Positions 29,801 to 40,764 are shown, numbered from the stretch's first letter. The stretch is 64,000 nt of DNA from Hypsibius dujardini (GCA_001579985.1 LRSR01004454.1:1-64000), one strand, 5' to 3'. Notes: generated by a model not told the origin, from the letters alone. Numbers and translations are program-made.

Positions 29801-31927
29801 TTTACGCGGGAGTGGAACGCGACGACTTTGGCGGTGGGTGAGGTGGAAGGTGGGAAGATTCCCGCCTTGACTGAACGGGTCCTGGAGGCTTGTTTGAGAG
29901 GTTTCCAGACCGTCAAGGTGCATTTGAAGTCTCGGGAGGATAGGATGCCGACGGGTGAGGAGGGATATCGTGCGGTCTTTGACTTGGGCGATGGATGTTT
30001 GCGGAGTGGTTACGGTGCATTGAATGCCGATAAGGTAAGAGTACTGAACTGATTCTTGACTGTCTGCCCCAAGGGATTGACTGTTGCCTCTTTCCATATA
30101 TCTATCTGTATTTCTGCCTGACTGTCTGTCGGTCCACCTGTCTCCGTCTGTTTGCCTGTCTGTCTGTTTGTCTGTCTGTTTAACATTATATCTGCCTATC
30201 TCTGTTTATTTTGCCTTGTGGTTTGCCGGTCGTTATGTGGTTTGACCTGCCTGCATCTTAGTGTGGCCCGGTACATAACCGTGTTGCAGTATTTTGTCTG
30301 TTTGGGAATAGTTTCTCCAACAGTTTTGTTTTCTGATTTCAGATCACGCGGACCATTCACCTTCTCGTCCGTCAATGCAACCAACTCCCCGCCACCGGCA
30401 TCGCCGACCAATGCCTGCAGATTTCCCGTGGCTTCCTAGAGACTTTCGTCGTTTTAGTGTCCAGTATGGAAGTTTTTGCCTACCGGCTAGTGGAGTCGTC
30501 TAACTTGCTGCTCCGTGTTCTCCTCACCGTCTTCACTGATATCCTTGAAAATGTAAGCATTTCGCGCAAGTTAGTCTACGACAATTTAAATAGCATGTAG
30601 TTTCTACAATATTCATTATTAAGAATACGGATTATTTGTTTTGGAGTTATTTCGCTGTTTTAATATTTTTATTTGTGTTCTGTAGTTAATTGTGATTTAA
30701 TTGATGCTTTCCCTTTGTTCTAGGGATTCGGAAAAGTAGACGAAATCGAGGAGGACTCCAAAGAGCAGAACTCCCATGAGAAGTTTGAGGAGTCTGAACA
30801 GGCTGGCTTAGGCGATGGTCAGGGTGCCAAAGATGTCAGCGAGCAGATTGAGAGTGAAGATCAGGTACGCATGATGATGATCCATCCTGTTTTAGGTTCA
30901 TTTTACAATGACGTCATTTGTGTTTCCTAGTTGGAAGACACCAAGACTCCCGGAAAAGAGGAGGAGGAGAAAAAGTCCGAGGAAAAGATTGAAAACGAGG
31001 AGCACGGCGTGGAAATGACGGAGGACTTTGAGGGCGCCATGGACGATGCCCCCACCGAAGGTTCGTCTTCTTGGCTTTTGGAAAGACCATCGGAACTATT
31101 ACTTAAATTGTTATGCTTTTTGGTTACGCAGAGCTTGGTTCGGACGATGAAGAAGAATCGGACGAACCGGAGGTGGACGACCAGATGGGCAGTCTGGATG
31201 GTGACAACGACGACACCGCCGAGAATCTTGATAAGCAGTTCTGGGAGGGCGATGATGAAGATGAGAACGATCCCGAAGAAGACGAAGCTGATGAGGTGAT
31301 TATACACTTTTACAAACGGATATTTGAGTGCGTCTCCGCTATTGCTTGCTAGTTTGTACGAACAGTACATTTTCATGTCTGTCAGAATTGTCCATTTGCT
31401 GTCTCTATATCTGTTTGTCTACATTACACTGTGTCTGTTTGTTTGTCTGTCTACGGTACACTGTATCTGTATATCTCTCTGTTTGTGTGTTTATATGTCT
31501 GTTTGTCGGTCTGTCTGTCTTTTTGTCTGACTAGTTTGTATGTACGTGTGTATGTCTGGGTTAACTAAGACTTTCATCTATGTTGTATTTCCGGTTCTAG
31601 AAGAAGGAAAGCGCCGACGGACAAGGTGTTGATGAGAGAGAGAAAATTGATCTGGCACCAAAAGATGACAGCATCGATGACTCCACCGCTCAGAAAAACG
31701 ACGAAGCGGTAGATGAAAAGGAGAACCGAACCGATGCGGGAGAAATGGGAGATGAAGAGAATAACGAGCAGGTTGGAGAGGCACCGGACTTGGATCTTCC
31801 GGAGAAGATGGACTTTGACGATGAGGGTAACAAATTAAGCCGTCAACTTTGGCTCATCGCAATGTATAATCATAGTTACATTGAGCAGATGAAAAAAACA
31901 TACAGACAACTAGTCAGTCAGAAAGAC

Positions 31928-31978
<51 letters not shown>

Positions 31979-34900
31979 AGGTAAACGAGCGGGCGTTCAG
32001 CCCATTCATACTGACCTTTTATTAAGAGGCTCGGGGATACCTTACAGTCACACTATATACACATTTTGTAGAATTCGGTGAAGAAGAGCCGGTTCCTGAA
32101 GAAGATGCTTTGTCTGAGGAAAAGCCAGAGGATGACACGGACTTACCGGTAAAAAGAGTATTCTTTACGTTCGTTAGGTCGGATCTACTGACATGTTTTT
32201 TCTTACAGGAAACGGCTGAGGATGACGAAATGGCCGAAGCCGAAGCGACGAAGCAGGAGGACAGTAACGTTCCCGAACTGCCAGAGGAAGACGCACTGAA
32301 GGCTTCCTCTTCCGTCCCACCGACCGAAAAGAACGACTCCGATGTTGGCACCGACGGGGCCGGCATGCCGGCCGAGATGGACACTGACCAGAATCCCGAT
32401 ATGAGCCAGCAGAATAATGACGATGCCTATGTGAGAGATAATCTCCTTCATTGCTATATCTTTCGTTCCGATCCTTAATTGGCTCGAAATATATGCCTTA
32501 TTTCCTTTAGAATTCGGATACGACTGGTAAGAGCGAAGCAGCATCCGGTCGCAAGACCAACGACGACGCAGGCCGGGATGTGGACTCGCGACTACCCCAG
32601 CAGCAAGATCCCGCAAGAAAGAAGCCTCAGGGTGTGGAGAAGCGCAGCTTGGAACCGGTGACGGAAAAGAAGACGCCTGGGAATAAAAATGAATCGTACC
32701 GGAAGCGGCTAAAGATTAGTCAAGCGCAAAATCAGCGGACCGCTGAGAAACAGGTTAGTTCATTAGGTTTTGAGAGACTCGTCCGTTGCACTGTTTGTCT
32801 GCCTGTCTCCCTCTCTGTCTCCCTCTCTGACTGTCTGTTTGTCTATCTATTCGTCTGTCTTTATGTCTGCCTGTTGTCTGCCTGCCTGCCTATTTTAGGG
32901 TTTGTCTAAACGAATATCTGTTAGCTTGCCTGTTTGGCTGTCTTGTGACTCTTATCTGCAATTTGCTTCTCTGTTGGCGTGATTGACCGATGCCACCACT
33001 CATGGAATATTGTATTGCATGGCCTTTTTTCACGATAGATTTTGCTATTTTTTCAGGAAAAAGACGCTAACAAAAACCAAACGCTAGCAGACATGTACGA
33101 ACACGTGGCCAGCGACACCGACCAATTTGACGACCAAGTCGTTGATGCCGCTAGCAAGGACGAGGCAAAGGAGCAAAATCCAGATCGCTCCCAAATGGAC
33201 GACGAGGATGAGGAAGATGCCGCGGTTGAGGATGATAATATGAACGTCGACGAGGACCCGGGCCTTGATGAGGTTTGAACGATATTTTGTCAATAACGGA
33301 GACAGACAAACAGAAAGACAGCCACGCAGACCTAGACAGACAGATAGAATGACGGAGAAGCATATGATCAACGGCACAGACTGGGCAATGATGAATTTTA
33401 CCAGCAGAAAACGGAAGAAGCCACCGAAAATCCACCGATCGTGTTGAAGTCGAAAAAAGAGCAAGTCGCACAGAAAAAGGAATCGCAGAAGAAAAATTCT
33501 CAGCAGGCTGCTCTGTTGGACGCACCTGGAGATTTGATCCCGACATTGGGAGCCTTGGAGGAGAACTCGACATTCCATGGCTTCCAGGCAGATCTTTTGG
33601 AGAGCTTGGTGCCGCAATTGGTAAGGCTGGTGTTTCTTTGGTGGTGTCGCTCTTTAAGTTAATCGTTGCGTTAACATGTCCATTGGAAACTCTTTCCGCT
33701 AGGTTGATGTGGATGCCTTACGCAGGGAACTGGTGCAGGAGATGGCCAACTGGTCCGGTCGGCAATTTGATTCCACGGAACATGTAATTAGGATTTTCTG
33801 TTACGCAGTCGCACATATCGATTTCTGACTGTGTGTTGTAGGAGAATCTCGCGATGAGCACATGGAGAAAGTATGAGGCTATTACGCAGTCACTTTCACA
33901 TGAGCTATGTGAGCAGTTGCGTCTCGTCCTGGAACCCACCAAGAAGTCCAAACTCAGGTCAGACTACGGTGATAGTTACCAAATGGGCAGGCAGGCAATA
34001 CAGGCAGGATAGACCGACAGACACACAGGCATGTAGGCAGGCAAACAGACAGACAGACAGACAGACAGACATACATACATACAGACAGACAGACAGACAG
34101 ACAGATAGACAAAAAGACAAAAAGACATTATTGACAGGGGTGCATTAGATAAAACCTTCCGGTTGTTGTTTTCAGGGGTGATTATCGAACTGGCAAGCGA
34201 CTGAACATGCGGAAGGTGGTCGCATATGTTGCCAGTGACTTCCGCAAGGACAAGATCTGGCTGCGACGAACCATGCCCAGTCAACGGCAATATCAAGTTC
34301 TCATCGCCGTGGACGACTCTTCCAGTATGGCAGACAACCAGACAAAAGAGGTACGCCTTTCATGTCATCGCCTCTTTCTATCAGCACCACTGTACAATAT
34401 ATATATGTGCGTGACACGTGTGTTCCTTTTTTCTAGCTTGCCTTCGAATCGCTGGCAGTGCTATCCAACGCGCTAACCGTCCTCGAAGTCGGCGAGTTGT
34501 CCATCTGCAGCTTCGGTCAGGGTGTCGAGATTCTCCATCCCTTCCAGCTTCCGTTCTCCAGTTCAGACGGAGCCAGGGTGCTGACCAAATTCACTTTCGG
34601 CCAGAACAGGACTAACGTTGCTGAGGTATCATGCGATGTTTAAGACTAGCTCTGTCCAGACAATGATAGTGCCCTGTAGTTTGTAAAATGTGTTGTGTTA
34701 AACTTTTTTAGATGGTGAATTTAGTGACGGGAGTGTTTGATGAGTCCCGGTCACGCCTGCTGAATGTGACCAACGTGTCGCAGTTGCTACTGATTGTGTC
34801 TGACGGTCGTGGAATCTTTGGAGAAGGTGCCAGTGTGGTGAAGCAGGCCGTGCGACGCCTAGTCAACATGGGAGTCTTCACGGTGTTTGTCATCCTGGAT

Positions 34901-35711
34901 AACCCATCGGAATCACACACTCAGGTACAATGTGTGTAATATTCTATCAGTCTCTCTGACTGTCTGGATGCCTGTCTGTTTGTCTGTCTGTCTGTCCATC
35001 CATCTCCGTTTATGTGTCTATGTGTTTATCGATCTATCTGCTTTTTTGCATGTCTGTCTGCCTGCTTGTCTGCCTGCTTGCTTTCCTGCTTTCCTTCATG
35101 TTGGTTTGTCTATATCTATATCGTCTCTTTGTCTATATCTATATCGTCTCTTTGTTTGTCTGTCTATCGCTTTTTTTCTGGCGGTCTCTGTCTGTCTGTC
35201 TGTCTGTCTGTCTGTTTATTTGTCTGACTGTCGGTCTCTTTGTTTTCTATCTGCTTTTCTGTCGATTTCTGTCTCCCTCTTTCTGCCTGTCTGTCTGTTT
35301 GACAGCGCGCCTGTCTCTGTCGGTTACTCTGATTATCTGTCGGCTTTCGGGCCTGTTTCTGTTTCCGTCTTGATATCTTTCTTTTGATCTTTTTGTGTCT
35401 TGGGTCTATATGACATCTATCATGGCATTATTTTGTCCGCTTTTAGCGTTCCGTTTTGGACATTCGGACTGTTGTCGGCAGTGGAGAGGTAAGGTGTCCC
35501 GCCGCTTTTGTTTTCCCACGATTCCACCGCATTCAGTCTGAGTGGGCTTACAAACGGATTGCCTGTCTCGCCACAGAGTATGGAGATGCGAAGCTACATG
35601 CAGGACTTTCCCTTCCCGTTTTACCTGATTCTGCGGAACGTCAAGGATTTGCCGTGTACGCTCTGTGATGCGCTTCGTCAGTGGTTTGAGATGATCTCTT
35701 CCCGTGACTAG
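8879..35711 (+). CDS. MDN1: Midasin, giant AAA ATPase of 60S ribosome maturation
   Basis: Midasin (Rea1) is a dynein-like AAA ATPase that strips assembly factors from pre-60S particles in the nucleolus and nucleoplasm, pulling on MIDO-domain partners (Ytm1/WDR12 and Rsa4/NLE1) through its MIDAS domain. Roughly 60 exons continue in frame over 26.8 kb; I checked representative junctions, not all. In order: AAA1-AAA6 (about 9.0-21 kb), the long helical linker (about 21-30.7 kb), the acidic D/E-rich segment (30.7-33.3 kb) and the C-terminal VWA/MIDAS domain (34.2-35.7 kb). The end, [17 protein letters not shown] through LRQWFEM to SSRD and stop, matches midasin closely. The chosen start is the first ATG in frame with [13 protein letters not shown]; an ATG at 8868 is out of frame. 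Introns are mostly 50-800 bases, and many contain CTGT or ACAG arrays. No break was noticed, so the gene looks functional. Confidence 0.97.
8990..10740 (+). other. MDN1: MDN1 AAA1 module
   Basis: Walker A is [10 protein letters not shown] (about 9010-9039). The Walker B position reads [10 protein letters not shown] (about 9758-9787), with E-D in place of the usual D-E, as in other midasins. After FRLFATMR the lid follows in exons near 10059, 10238, 10445 and 10744. Confidence 0.85.
10744..13110 (+). other. MDN1: MDN1 AAA2 module
   Basis: Walker A is [10 protein letters not shown] (about 10947-10976). [16 protein letters not shown] follows after an intron. Walker B is [15 protein letters not shown] (about 12050). 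[19 protein letters not shown] and VRSRFTEIY supply sensor and arginine-finger elements. The nucleotide-binding residues look canonical. Confidence 0.9.
13334..15315 (+). other. MDN1: MDN1 AAA3 module
   Basis: Walker A is GETSIGKTS (about 13621-13647). Walker B is [15 protein letters not shown] (about 14266). [17 protein letters not shown] and [14 protein letters not shown] follow. The lid continues to LFGK at 15315. Canonical residues are present. Confidence 0.9.
15801..16838 (+). other. MDN1: MDN1 AAA4 module
   Basis: Walker A is [10 protein letters not shown] (about 15949-15978). [14 protein letters not shown] follows. Walker B is [31 protein letters not shown] leads across an intron to [13 protein letters not shown]. 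Canonical residues are present. Confidence 0.9.
16915..17055. repeat. CTGT-rich repeat in MDN1 intron
   Basis: Degenerate CTGTCTGC and CTGTCGGT units on the sense strand, wholly within the intron between the exons ending near 16838 and beginning near 17209. Confidence 0.8.
17209..19015 (+). other. MDN1: MDN1 AAA5 module
   Basis: Walker A is [10 protein letters not shown] (about 17665-17694). [14 protein letters not shown] follows after an intron. Walker B is [37 protein letters not shown] and [13 protein letters not shown] follow. Canonical residues are present. Confidence 0.9.
19401..21230 (+). other. MDN1: MDN1 AAA6 module with degenerate nucleotide site
   Basis: The P-loop reads [10 protein letters not shown] (19401-19430), a weak Walker A. 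At the Walker B position the sequence is [11 protein letters not shown], so the catalytic acid is Asn; the DNANLC variant is characteristic of midasin AAA6. After an intron, [19 protein letters not shown] and [18 protein letters not shown] follow. This module is probably structural, not hydrolytic. Confidence 0.85.
20025..20126. repeat. (ACAG)n microsatellite in MDN1 intron
   Basis: About 100 bases of ACAG array with few interruptions, inside an MDN1 intron in the AAA6 region. It is the longest near-perfect array in the window. Confidence 0.92.
21565..21765. repeat. CTGT-rich repeat in MDN1 intron
   Basis: A mixture of CTGTCTGT, GCCTGCTT and TGACTGAC units, sense-strand pyrimidine-rich, confined to an intron. 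Confidence 0.8.
22325..22500. repeat. ACAG array with a 35-bp tandem duplication, MDN1 intron
   Basis: An ACAG-type repeat runs to about 22440. Next to it a unit of about 35 bases containing AGGTAGAAGAGAAAAAACTG occurs twice in direct succession (about 22427-22497). Confidence 0.75.
22834..22945. repeat. ACAG/ACGG/ATAG tetranucleotide array, MDN1 intron
   Basis: A compound tetranucleotide repeat: CAGACGGA units, then GATA units, then CAGACAGA units, all inside one intron. Confidence 0.85.
26534..26690. repeat. ACAG/AGAG compound repeat, MDN1 intron
   Basis: CAGACAGA units alternate with AGAGACAGAC units in a 150-base tract inside an intron. Confidence 0.85.
30724..33277 (+). other. MDN1: MDN1 acidic D/E-rich segment
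   Basis: A series of exons encodes mostly Asp/Glu with Lys, Ser and Gln, for example [16 protein letters not shown] and [14 protein letters not shown]. This is the low-complexity acidic region that midasins carry between linker and MIDAS domain. Its interior introns hold CTGT/ACAG tracts at 31380-31530, 31931-31976 and 32790-32890. Confidence 0.9.
31931..31976. repeat. (ACAG)n microsatellite in MDN1 intron
   Basis: A nearly perfect array inside the acidic-region introns. Confidence 0.9.
34005..34125. repeat. ACAG/ATAC array, MDN1 intron
   Basis: Two ACAG blocks are separated by CATACATA units, inside the intron just before the MIDAS exons. Confidence 0.85.
34176..35711 (+). other. MDN1: MDN1 MIDAS (VWA) domain
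   Basis: The metal-ion-dependent adhesion site motif is DDSSSM (34312-34329), preceded by [26 protein letters not shown] and [15 protein letters not shown] follow, then [14 protein letters not shown] and [11 protein letters not shown]. The metal-coordinating D-x-S-x-S is intact. The domain binds MIDO-domain assembly factors. Confidence 0.93.
34957..35330. repeat. Long CTGT-rich intronic repeat, MDN1 penultimate introns
   Basis: About 370 bases of degenerate CTGTCTGT, with a short direct duplication of a TATCTATATCGTCTCTTTG unit near 35110-35155. It lies in the intron between the exon ending at HTQ and the exon beginning RSVLDIRT. Confidence 0.8.
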
Positions 35712-36742
35712 ACGAATTCGGTTAATTTTTTGTTATTTCGATGCTTTCTCCCTCTTCGAGTGCTCTAGATGAGTTGATGATTTCGTTCCCTGTTTTTACG
35801 CTTCACTGCGTGTTATTTATTACTGATCCGATTGGAATAGGAAAGTCATATTGCTGATCATGATTACGCACGTAGACGGACGCGCGATCAATGGATCAAA
35901 GGACCACAAAATGCGAGGATGCCTTTCACATTTAGCATCAGCGCAGTCAGACAGACATTCACGCCATATGATGCGTTATTTTAATCGCGGACGCATCTGC
36001 AGGTATGCGTGTAGGAGGCATTGTGGAACTCAGGGTCAGGTGAACTTGCCGACTAGACAAAGCCATGCCATGGATTTCTCTAGAGACTCTCCCGAATGGA
36101 GAAAAAATATTTCCCAGCTCTGTGCAGCGAGTTGGGCGTGATGCCGTTATCATCCTGAAGAGTCTGATCCGGAAAAAGGGTAGTCGACTTACTAATTAAA
36201 AATTCGTTCGGGGAACGACAACGGCATCAAGCATACTTCCATTCTGAATGTGTCCATGGATAGGCGGGGTATATATCGGTACGTATTCTAATGAATACAA
36301 AATGAGGACAATACCAACGTGATTTGTGACTTTACATTGTGTGCAGGAAAAACTTTGGGGATTTGGGGTTGATTAAGGCCACGAAGAAAATCGTGTAGTA
36401 TGTCAAACTTTATTTGTCCTGATATTAAACAACAAACGCCGGTCTTTTGAATGCTTGATCCAGGGTGTAAGGTCATCGGTGTGGTGACGCACGCGGACAA
36501 ATTTACGATATAAACCCACCATCAGAACTTGGATGCGCTGCTTACACAGCACAGTGAGAGTAACTTAGAGCTTACACCTCCAGAGACGGTGTATTTTGTT
36601 AAGGGTTTTTCAGATTTGGAAGCATATGCAACCGCGCTCTCTAGTACAATTATTGCAAGTTATGGTCACTCGGCATTCGGAACACCGTTCACTGCAAGAC
36701 CAATACTAATCAACAGTCCGTCAGAATCAACCTCCCTCCAAC
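35712..36742. other. Intergenic region right of MDN1
   Basis: It holds the MDN1 3' flank and the probable promoter of the next gene, with a TATAAA at 36509-36514. I see no supported gene and no strong repeat. Confidence 0.5.
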
Positions 36743-37968
36743 ATGCGTTTTTACCTCATGCTCAGCAGTGTGTGTCTCATCCTCAGCTCGTTCGGTACGT
36801 AATTATGCTACGTATGCCTTTTGAGGCGAGCACTGGGACAATTCCTCCCCCGCCCCCACACAATTGGGGCTTAGGCTACAAGTCCCCTTCCCCCCTCCCT
36901 TTTGACTATATTTGGTCTTATGAGTGCTAACCAATTTTCCTTCGAGTGATTATAACAAACTTGATATTTTCGGAAGGTCCATCTCTTCCTCAGTCTCCAG
37001 ATGTAAAACCCCGACGTTTAGACATCGGTCAAGTAAATGGTGTGATCAAAACTGAAAGGGTGAAGAAAAAGAAGGACGTTTTGTTTCTTTCACTTAACAC
37101 TCGTGTGGGCAGGGTCCAATATTTTAACGTTTCAATTTTTTTCTGGAAAGGAAACTTAAAGGATTCTAAAAAACCAATCTTCAATTTATCAATTGAGGGA
37201 ATAACGGTCAACATCGAAAAAATCGAAAATGGGAGGGGACAAGAAGGGAGAAAGGACGGGGATCTGTAGTCTAAGTTATCAATTGGGCTTGCGAGGGGCG
37301 GGACTAGGAGGTTAAATATAAATAAGTGCTTTAGTAGAACTATTCTTGGTTAAATTTTGTAACTAAAAGACTGACCTTGCTTGCCCCTTTTGCCCAACCA
37401 TAAAACATTCCGCTCGTTTTTCATAATTTTGAATTGACCCTTTCCTTCCCAAAATTGTACAGCTTGCACAACTTTTCCGATTTTTCCTTAACCACAATAT
37501 TTTTAATTTAACATTGTCTCCCCCTCCAGCCAACCAACCGACATAAGGTTCTTCTGTAGCCTTTTATCCTAGCGTTTTTGAATAAAACTGCCATGGAGGA
37601 GCGAACACAAAAACATGCTTTTAATCCGAATTTCTTTTTTGGTAGACCTCGTTTGTCGCTGCTCCGCGAACGATGAGGAAGTTGTCGCACCGGGTACGCA
37701 CCTGCCGTTGTTGGCGCAAGTTTTCGTGGTCTACAACAAGGGGCATCGATCACGGTTCCCGGTCACGAGCCCATATGATGGAGACAACTCGCCTGGCAAG
37801 TCTTCTCAACAGCAACCCCTTAATTTTGGCAGGCAGCAGCAGCAGCAGATAGGCGGAGGACCCAGTCTCGGGGCATCGCAGAGCGAATGGAACCCCGCTC
37901 GCCAGTACAAGCCGTCCTGGTACCTCGGCAAGCGATCTGTGTCCCACACGCTGCTATCCCGACAATAG
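36743..37968 (+). CDS. Candidate secreted neuropeptide precursor (QYKPSWYL-amide)
   Basis: Two exons, 36743-36794 and 37646-37968, join in frame to 124 residues. Exon 1 encodes a hydrophobic leader (MRFYLMLSSVCLILSSF) and ends at a GTACGT donor; exon 2 begins after a pyrimidine tract and TAG. Near the end is R-QYKPSWYL-GKR-SVSHTLLSRQ (residues 103-124). GKR is the classic amidation plus dibasic cleavage signal, and the preceding single Arg could release QYKPSWYL-amide, with Gln possibly cyclised. The middle is low-complexity (Gln-run at about 37832-37847). I do not recognise the peptide family: it is not AKH, corazonin, kinin or FGL-type allatostatin by its ending. A TATAAA lies about 230 bases upstream and AATAAA is at 38170-38175. 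A MITE occupies the intron. The gene model and function are inference. Confidence 0.5.
36861..37286. mobile_element. MITE-like element, family A copy 1
   Basis: Inverted ends begin CAATTG and share CTTAGGCTACAAGTCCCC (left) with a diverged right arm. The interior, AAAACCCC(G/A)A(C/G) followed by a TGGTGTG motif, is recognisably homologous to the element at 40765-41167. No coding capacity. It lies in the intron of the candidate peptide gene. Confidence 0.7.
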
Positions 37969-38838
37969 AACCGCCTCCACTGTTTGCGCCGTAAAAATCA
38001 TACAGTTTTTTTGCACCTTTTAAGCCAACGATTACGCATATGATTCTTCTTATCTGTGGACTGTAATATTTATATTATGCATATATATTATTTTATAAGC
38101 AACATTAGAGTAATAAGCATGAGCATAGGGACTTTGCTAAAGAGTTGACGTACCTACATGTATGACAAAAATAAATTATTTAATTACTTGTAGGAGGAAA
38201 TGATTCGTGAAGGAATCATAATGCAATACGGCAGTGAACTTTTCGTGAACTTTCCACACAGATGGATGGCAGTATAGTAACTATAGTCGTCAAATCGATT
38301 AAGGTATACGACTCGAAAGGTCAATTTAAGAGGAGGAACACACACAGTCCTTTATGCAAGTATGTAAGACTAATTTTCCGACTCGATTAACCTTCTTTCT
38401 TCTCCAAATGGCAGATGAAGCGGAGGTCACTTTGCTACGTAGACACATATATCTGTGTATGGGTCTTGGGGTGAACCGCTCGGCAGAATTAGCAGCTCAA
38501 AAACATACAGTCAGATATGTTCATACACAGAACTTTTGAATACGATAAATACTAAGGGTGTTCAAAACTGGTTTATTTTGAGCGTTTATTTCGCTATTTC
38601 AAACCCGCTAATCTCCCTGGTTTTGCACGCCCTTGCAACGGGGATACGAGGACACGCCCCCTAGCTTACCTGTGGCTCTTTCTCCTGTGCTAATCTTAAC
38701 TCACATGGACCACTCACAAAACGGATGCACACGAAAAATAACCAAGCAGCTCCTTTTGGCGGTGATCTTCAAAACCAGAGAGATTAGCGAGTTTGAAATA
38801 GCGAAATAAGCGAGCTTTGAATGCACGTAATCCCGTGC
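37969..38838. other. Convergent region between peptide gene and membrane-protein gene
   Basis: It contains AATAAA at 38170-38175 for the peptide gene. The MITE at 38558-38826 ends 12 bases from the stop codon of the minus-strand gene. An open frame near 38407 (MADEAEVTLL) has no recognisable product. Confidence 0.5.
38558..38826. mobile_element. MITE-like element, family C
   Basis: About 50-base inverted arms (38577-38625 and 38770-38821) share TATTTCGCTATTTCAAAC and CTAATCTC(C/T)CTGGTTTTG with few differences. The outer ends read GTG...CAC. No coding capacity. On the minus strand its distal arm supplies two AATAAA motifs (38572-38577 and 38585-38590), so it probably forms the 3' end of the adjacent membrane-protein transcript. 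Confidence 0.75.
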
Positions 38839-40214
38839 TCAATGCACCTGCCGGACGGGCGGCAGCTCTTCCTGCCCGTTCCTCACGCGCTTCCATGCCA
38901 GTACGAAGGTCCCACAAAAGAGTCCACCGTTGATGAAGGCCAACCCTCCCGCCACCAGCTTCTTCACCAGCAGTTCCACGATCACCACCTGCAACGCCGG
39001 CGAAATGCCGTGCCGTCCCGCCGTCCCGACCTGCAATATTGCGAAATATACTGGATAAAGTCAACCAGCAGTAACATAGAACATTTTAGTACACGTAATT
39101 TAATTATTGATCGGGACAAATAGTTGAAATAAACAATCAGTTCAATCGTTGTACTGTTTCGAAAACATTGTCTTCAACAATTGGCCACTGCACGCACGCA
39201 CGTACGCCGTGTGAGTAAACAAATATAAACATATATGTTTATAACCTTGATAAGTAACATTAAAAGGCTTTGCGATGCCTTGATTGTTGAAGAGGCTGAA
39301 ATATTGAACTCACACAGCTAACTTTTCATGCTAAATTCAGTTAAACGAGTGACTAACTGATTAAACTACAAATGAAGTTCGGAAACATCAAGTTATCATT
39401 GGTGTAGTCAAATTTTTTACTGATTAATTTTGATTAATTCTGTTTGCAGTTCTTATTGTGACTGCAATATGTTTTTACCAATCGAAAGAAGCAAACAAAA
39501 ATTTTAAAAAAATCAAACAATTAATGGAAGATTAATTTACTGTATTTTCCTTACGGTCATAACTACTTTCATGATGAAGTGTCAAATAGCTTTCTTTTGA
39601 CTTTACAATTCTCAAAAGAATCCTTTGAAAGAGTCATATAGTTTTAAACTATGTTAAAATTATTGAAATAAATGAATAAATACCCAATAGCTTTCTCTGG
39701 ACAATTTAAAGTACAATTGTTTATTAAATGGTTGTAAAGTTTTAAACTCTTTCAAAACACAGTTTTTATCTTTTTACACAGTTCTTATCTTTAGCTATTT
39801 TTTTGTTTCCAACCCAACCTGTGTGAAGGTCCCATCGCTGGAGCGTTCCGACAGCGCCACGGAGAGCTTATACCGCCACAATCCAGCGACCAGCAGTTCG
39901 GTCAGCGCCGCCGCGCCAATCATCACCGCCAACGCTAAGTTCCTCACCGCGTCCCGCCAGCTAGATGGCGCTGTTCCCGTCGTCAGCAGTGTATGCAATA
40001 AAATACCAATGGCCGCCGCGTGGGCCGCCAAGAAGAAGGTATCCCCTGTGAGAAAGGCTTCCAGCGTGCCCAATGAGAGAGTCTGTTTGGTGGTGGTGAT
40101 GCTGCCGGGCTGATCGAACTTAGTCAGCGCCACCAGCGTCAACGCACCCACCGCCAAGATCAACTGGAGGATGGTGAGACCGAGGACGGCACTCGCACTG
40201 TTCACTTTCATCAT
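38839..40214 (-). CDS. Four-helix membrane protein of unknown family
   Basis: Exons 39819-40214 and 38839-39030 join in phase 0 to 195 residues. Predicted membrane helices lie at about 8-30 (AVLGLTILQLILAVGALTLV), 59-78, 92-113 and 157-178, with a further hydrophobic stretch at 143-155. There is a basic cytosolic-looking tail (WKRVRNGQEELPPVRQVH). The layout resembles small tetraspan proteins, but I see no CCG motif of tetraspanins and no claudin W-GLW-C-C signature, so I leave it unnamed. Two consecutive ATGs occur and the first is chosen. The exon 1 donor (CAG|GTTGGG) and exon 2 acceptor (TTGCAG) are good. GC content is higher than the flanks, as expected for coding DNA. The intron is 788 bases and AT-rich. 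Confidence 0.75.
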
Positions 40215-40764
40215 GTCTGTCAAAAAATGTATACCGGGTTCGGCAATGATTTCGCTGAACAGGACCTCCGAGGTGCCCTTTTCATAAAAGCTCTTTAGGA
40301 ACCCTTTTTAGGGTTCTTTATAACAGCTTTTTTATAACGATTTTTATGATTTTTAGCTCTATCTCCGTCTGTGTCTATACTATGTCAAAAATTTCTTTTT
40401 TATTAGAAAAAACGTTTAGCTGTTGGTCATTTATTCCAGCTATGTCAGATAAATTTATGTCACGTAGATATTTAAATCGACCCATTAACGTCCATGTTAA
40501 GGTATTTGCTACAGCAAGCAATATGCTGCTGCTTAACTAACAACCGTGAATACGTACGAATATTTCCAAAGCAGGTATAATCTCACGACGTCGGGTTCGC
40601 CGACTGCGAATATTATGGCCAAAAATAGGGTCCTAATAGCGGTACTTTTTCATTGGGATTGAGAAGGGATTTACTATTGGAATGGGTCTTAAGTTGAATA
40701 TATGCCGGAACCTCATCATAATCGGTAGGTGATGCCAGGGTTCTTACAAGAGTCCTTACCAGGA

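Noticed and set aside
34887-35387. Long open frames made of Cys, Leu, Ser and Val, and many like them elsewhere
   Set aside because: They are translations of CTGT/ACAG repeats inside introns; the apparent proteins are low-complexity artefacts.
36529-36930. A 133-codon plus-strand frame near the peptide gene
   Set aside because: It overlaps the leader exon in another frame and runs into the MITE with Pro runs from a C-rich tract.
36743-37968. AKH/GnRH-type peptide
   Set aside because: The peptide could start with pyroglutamate, but it lacks the aromatic at position 4 and the terminal Trp-amide, and it sits at the end of the precursor instead of after the leader.
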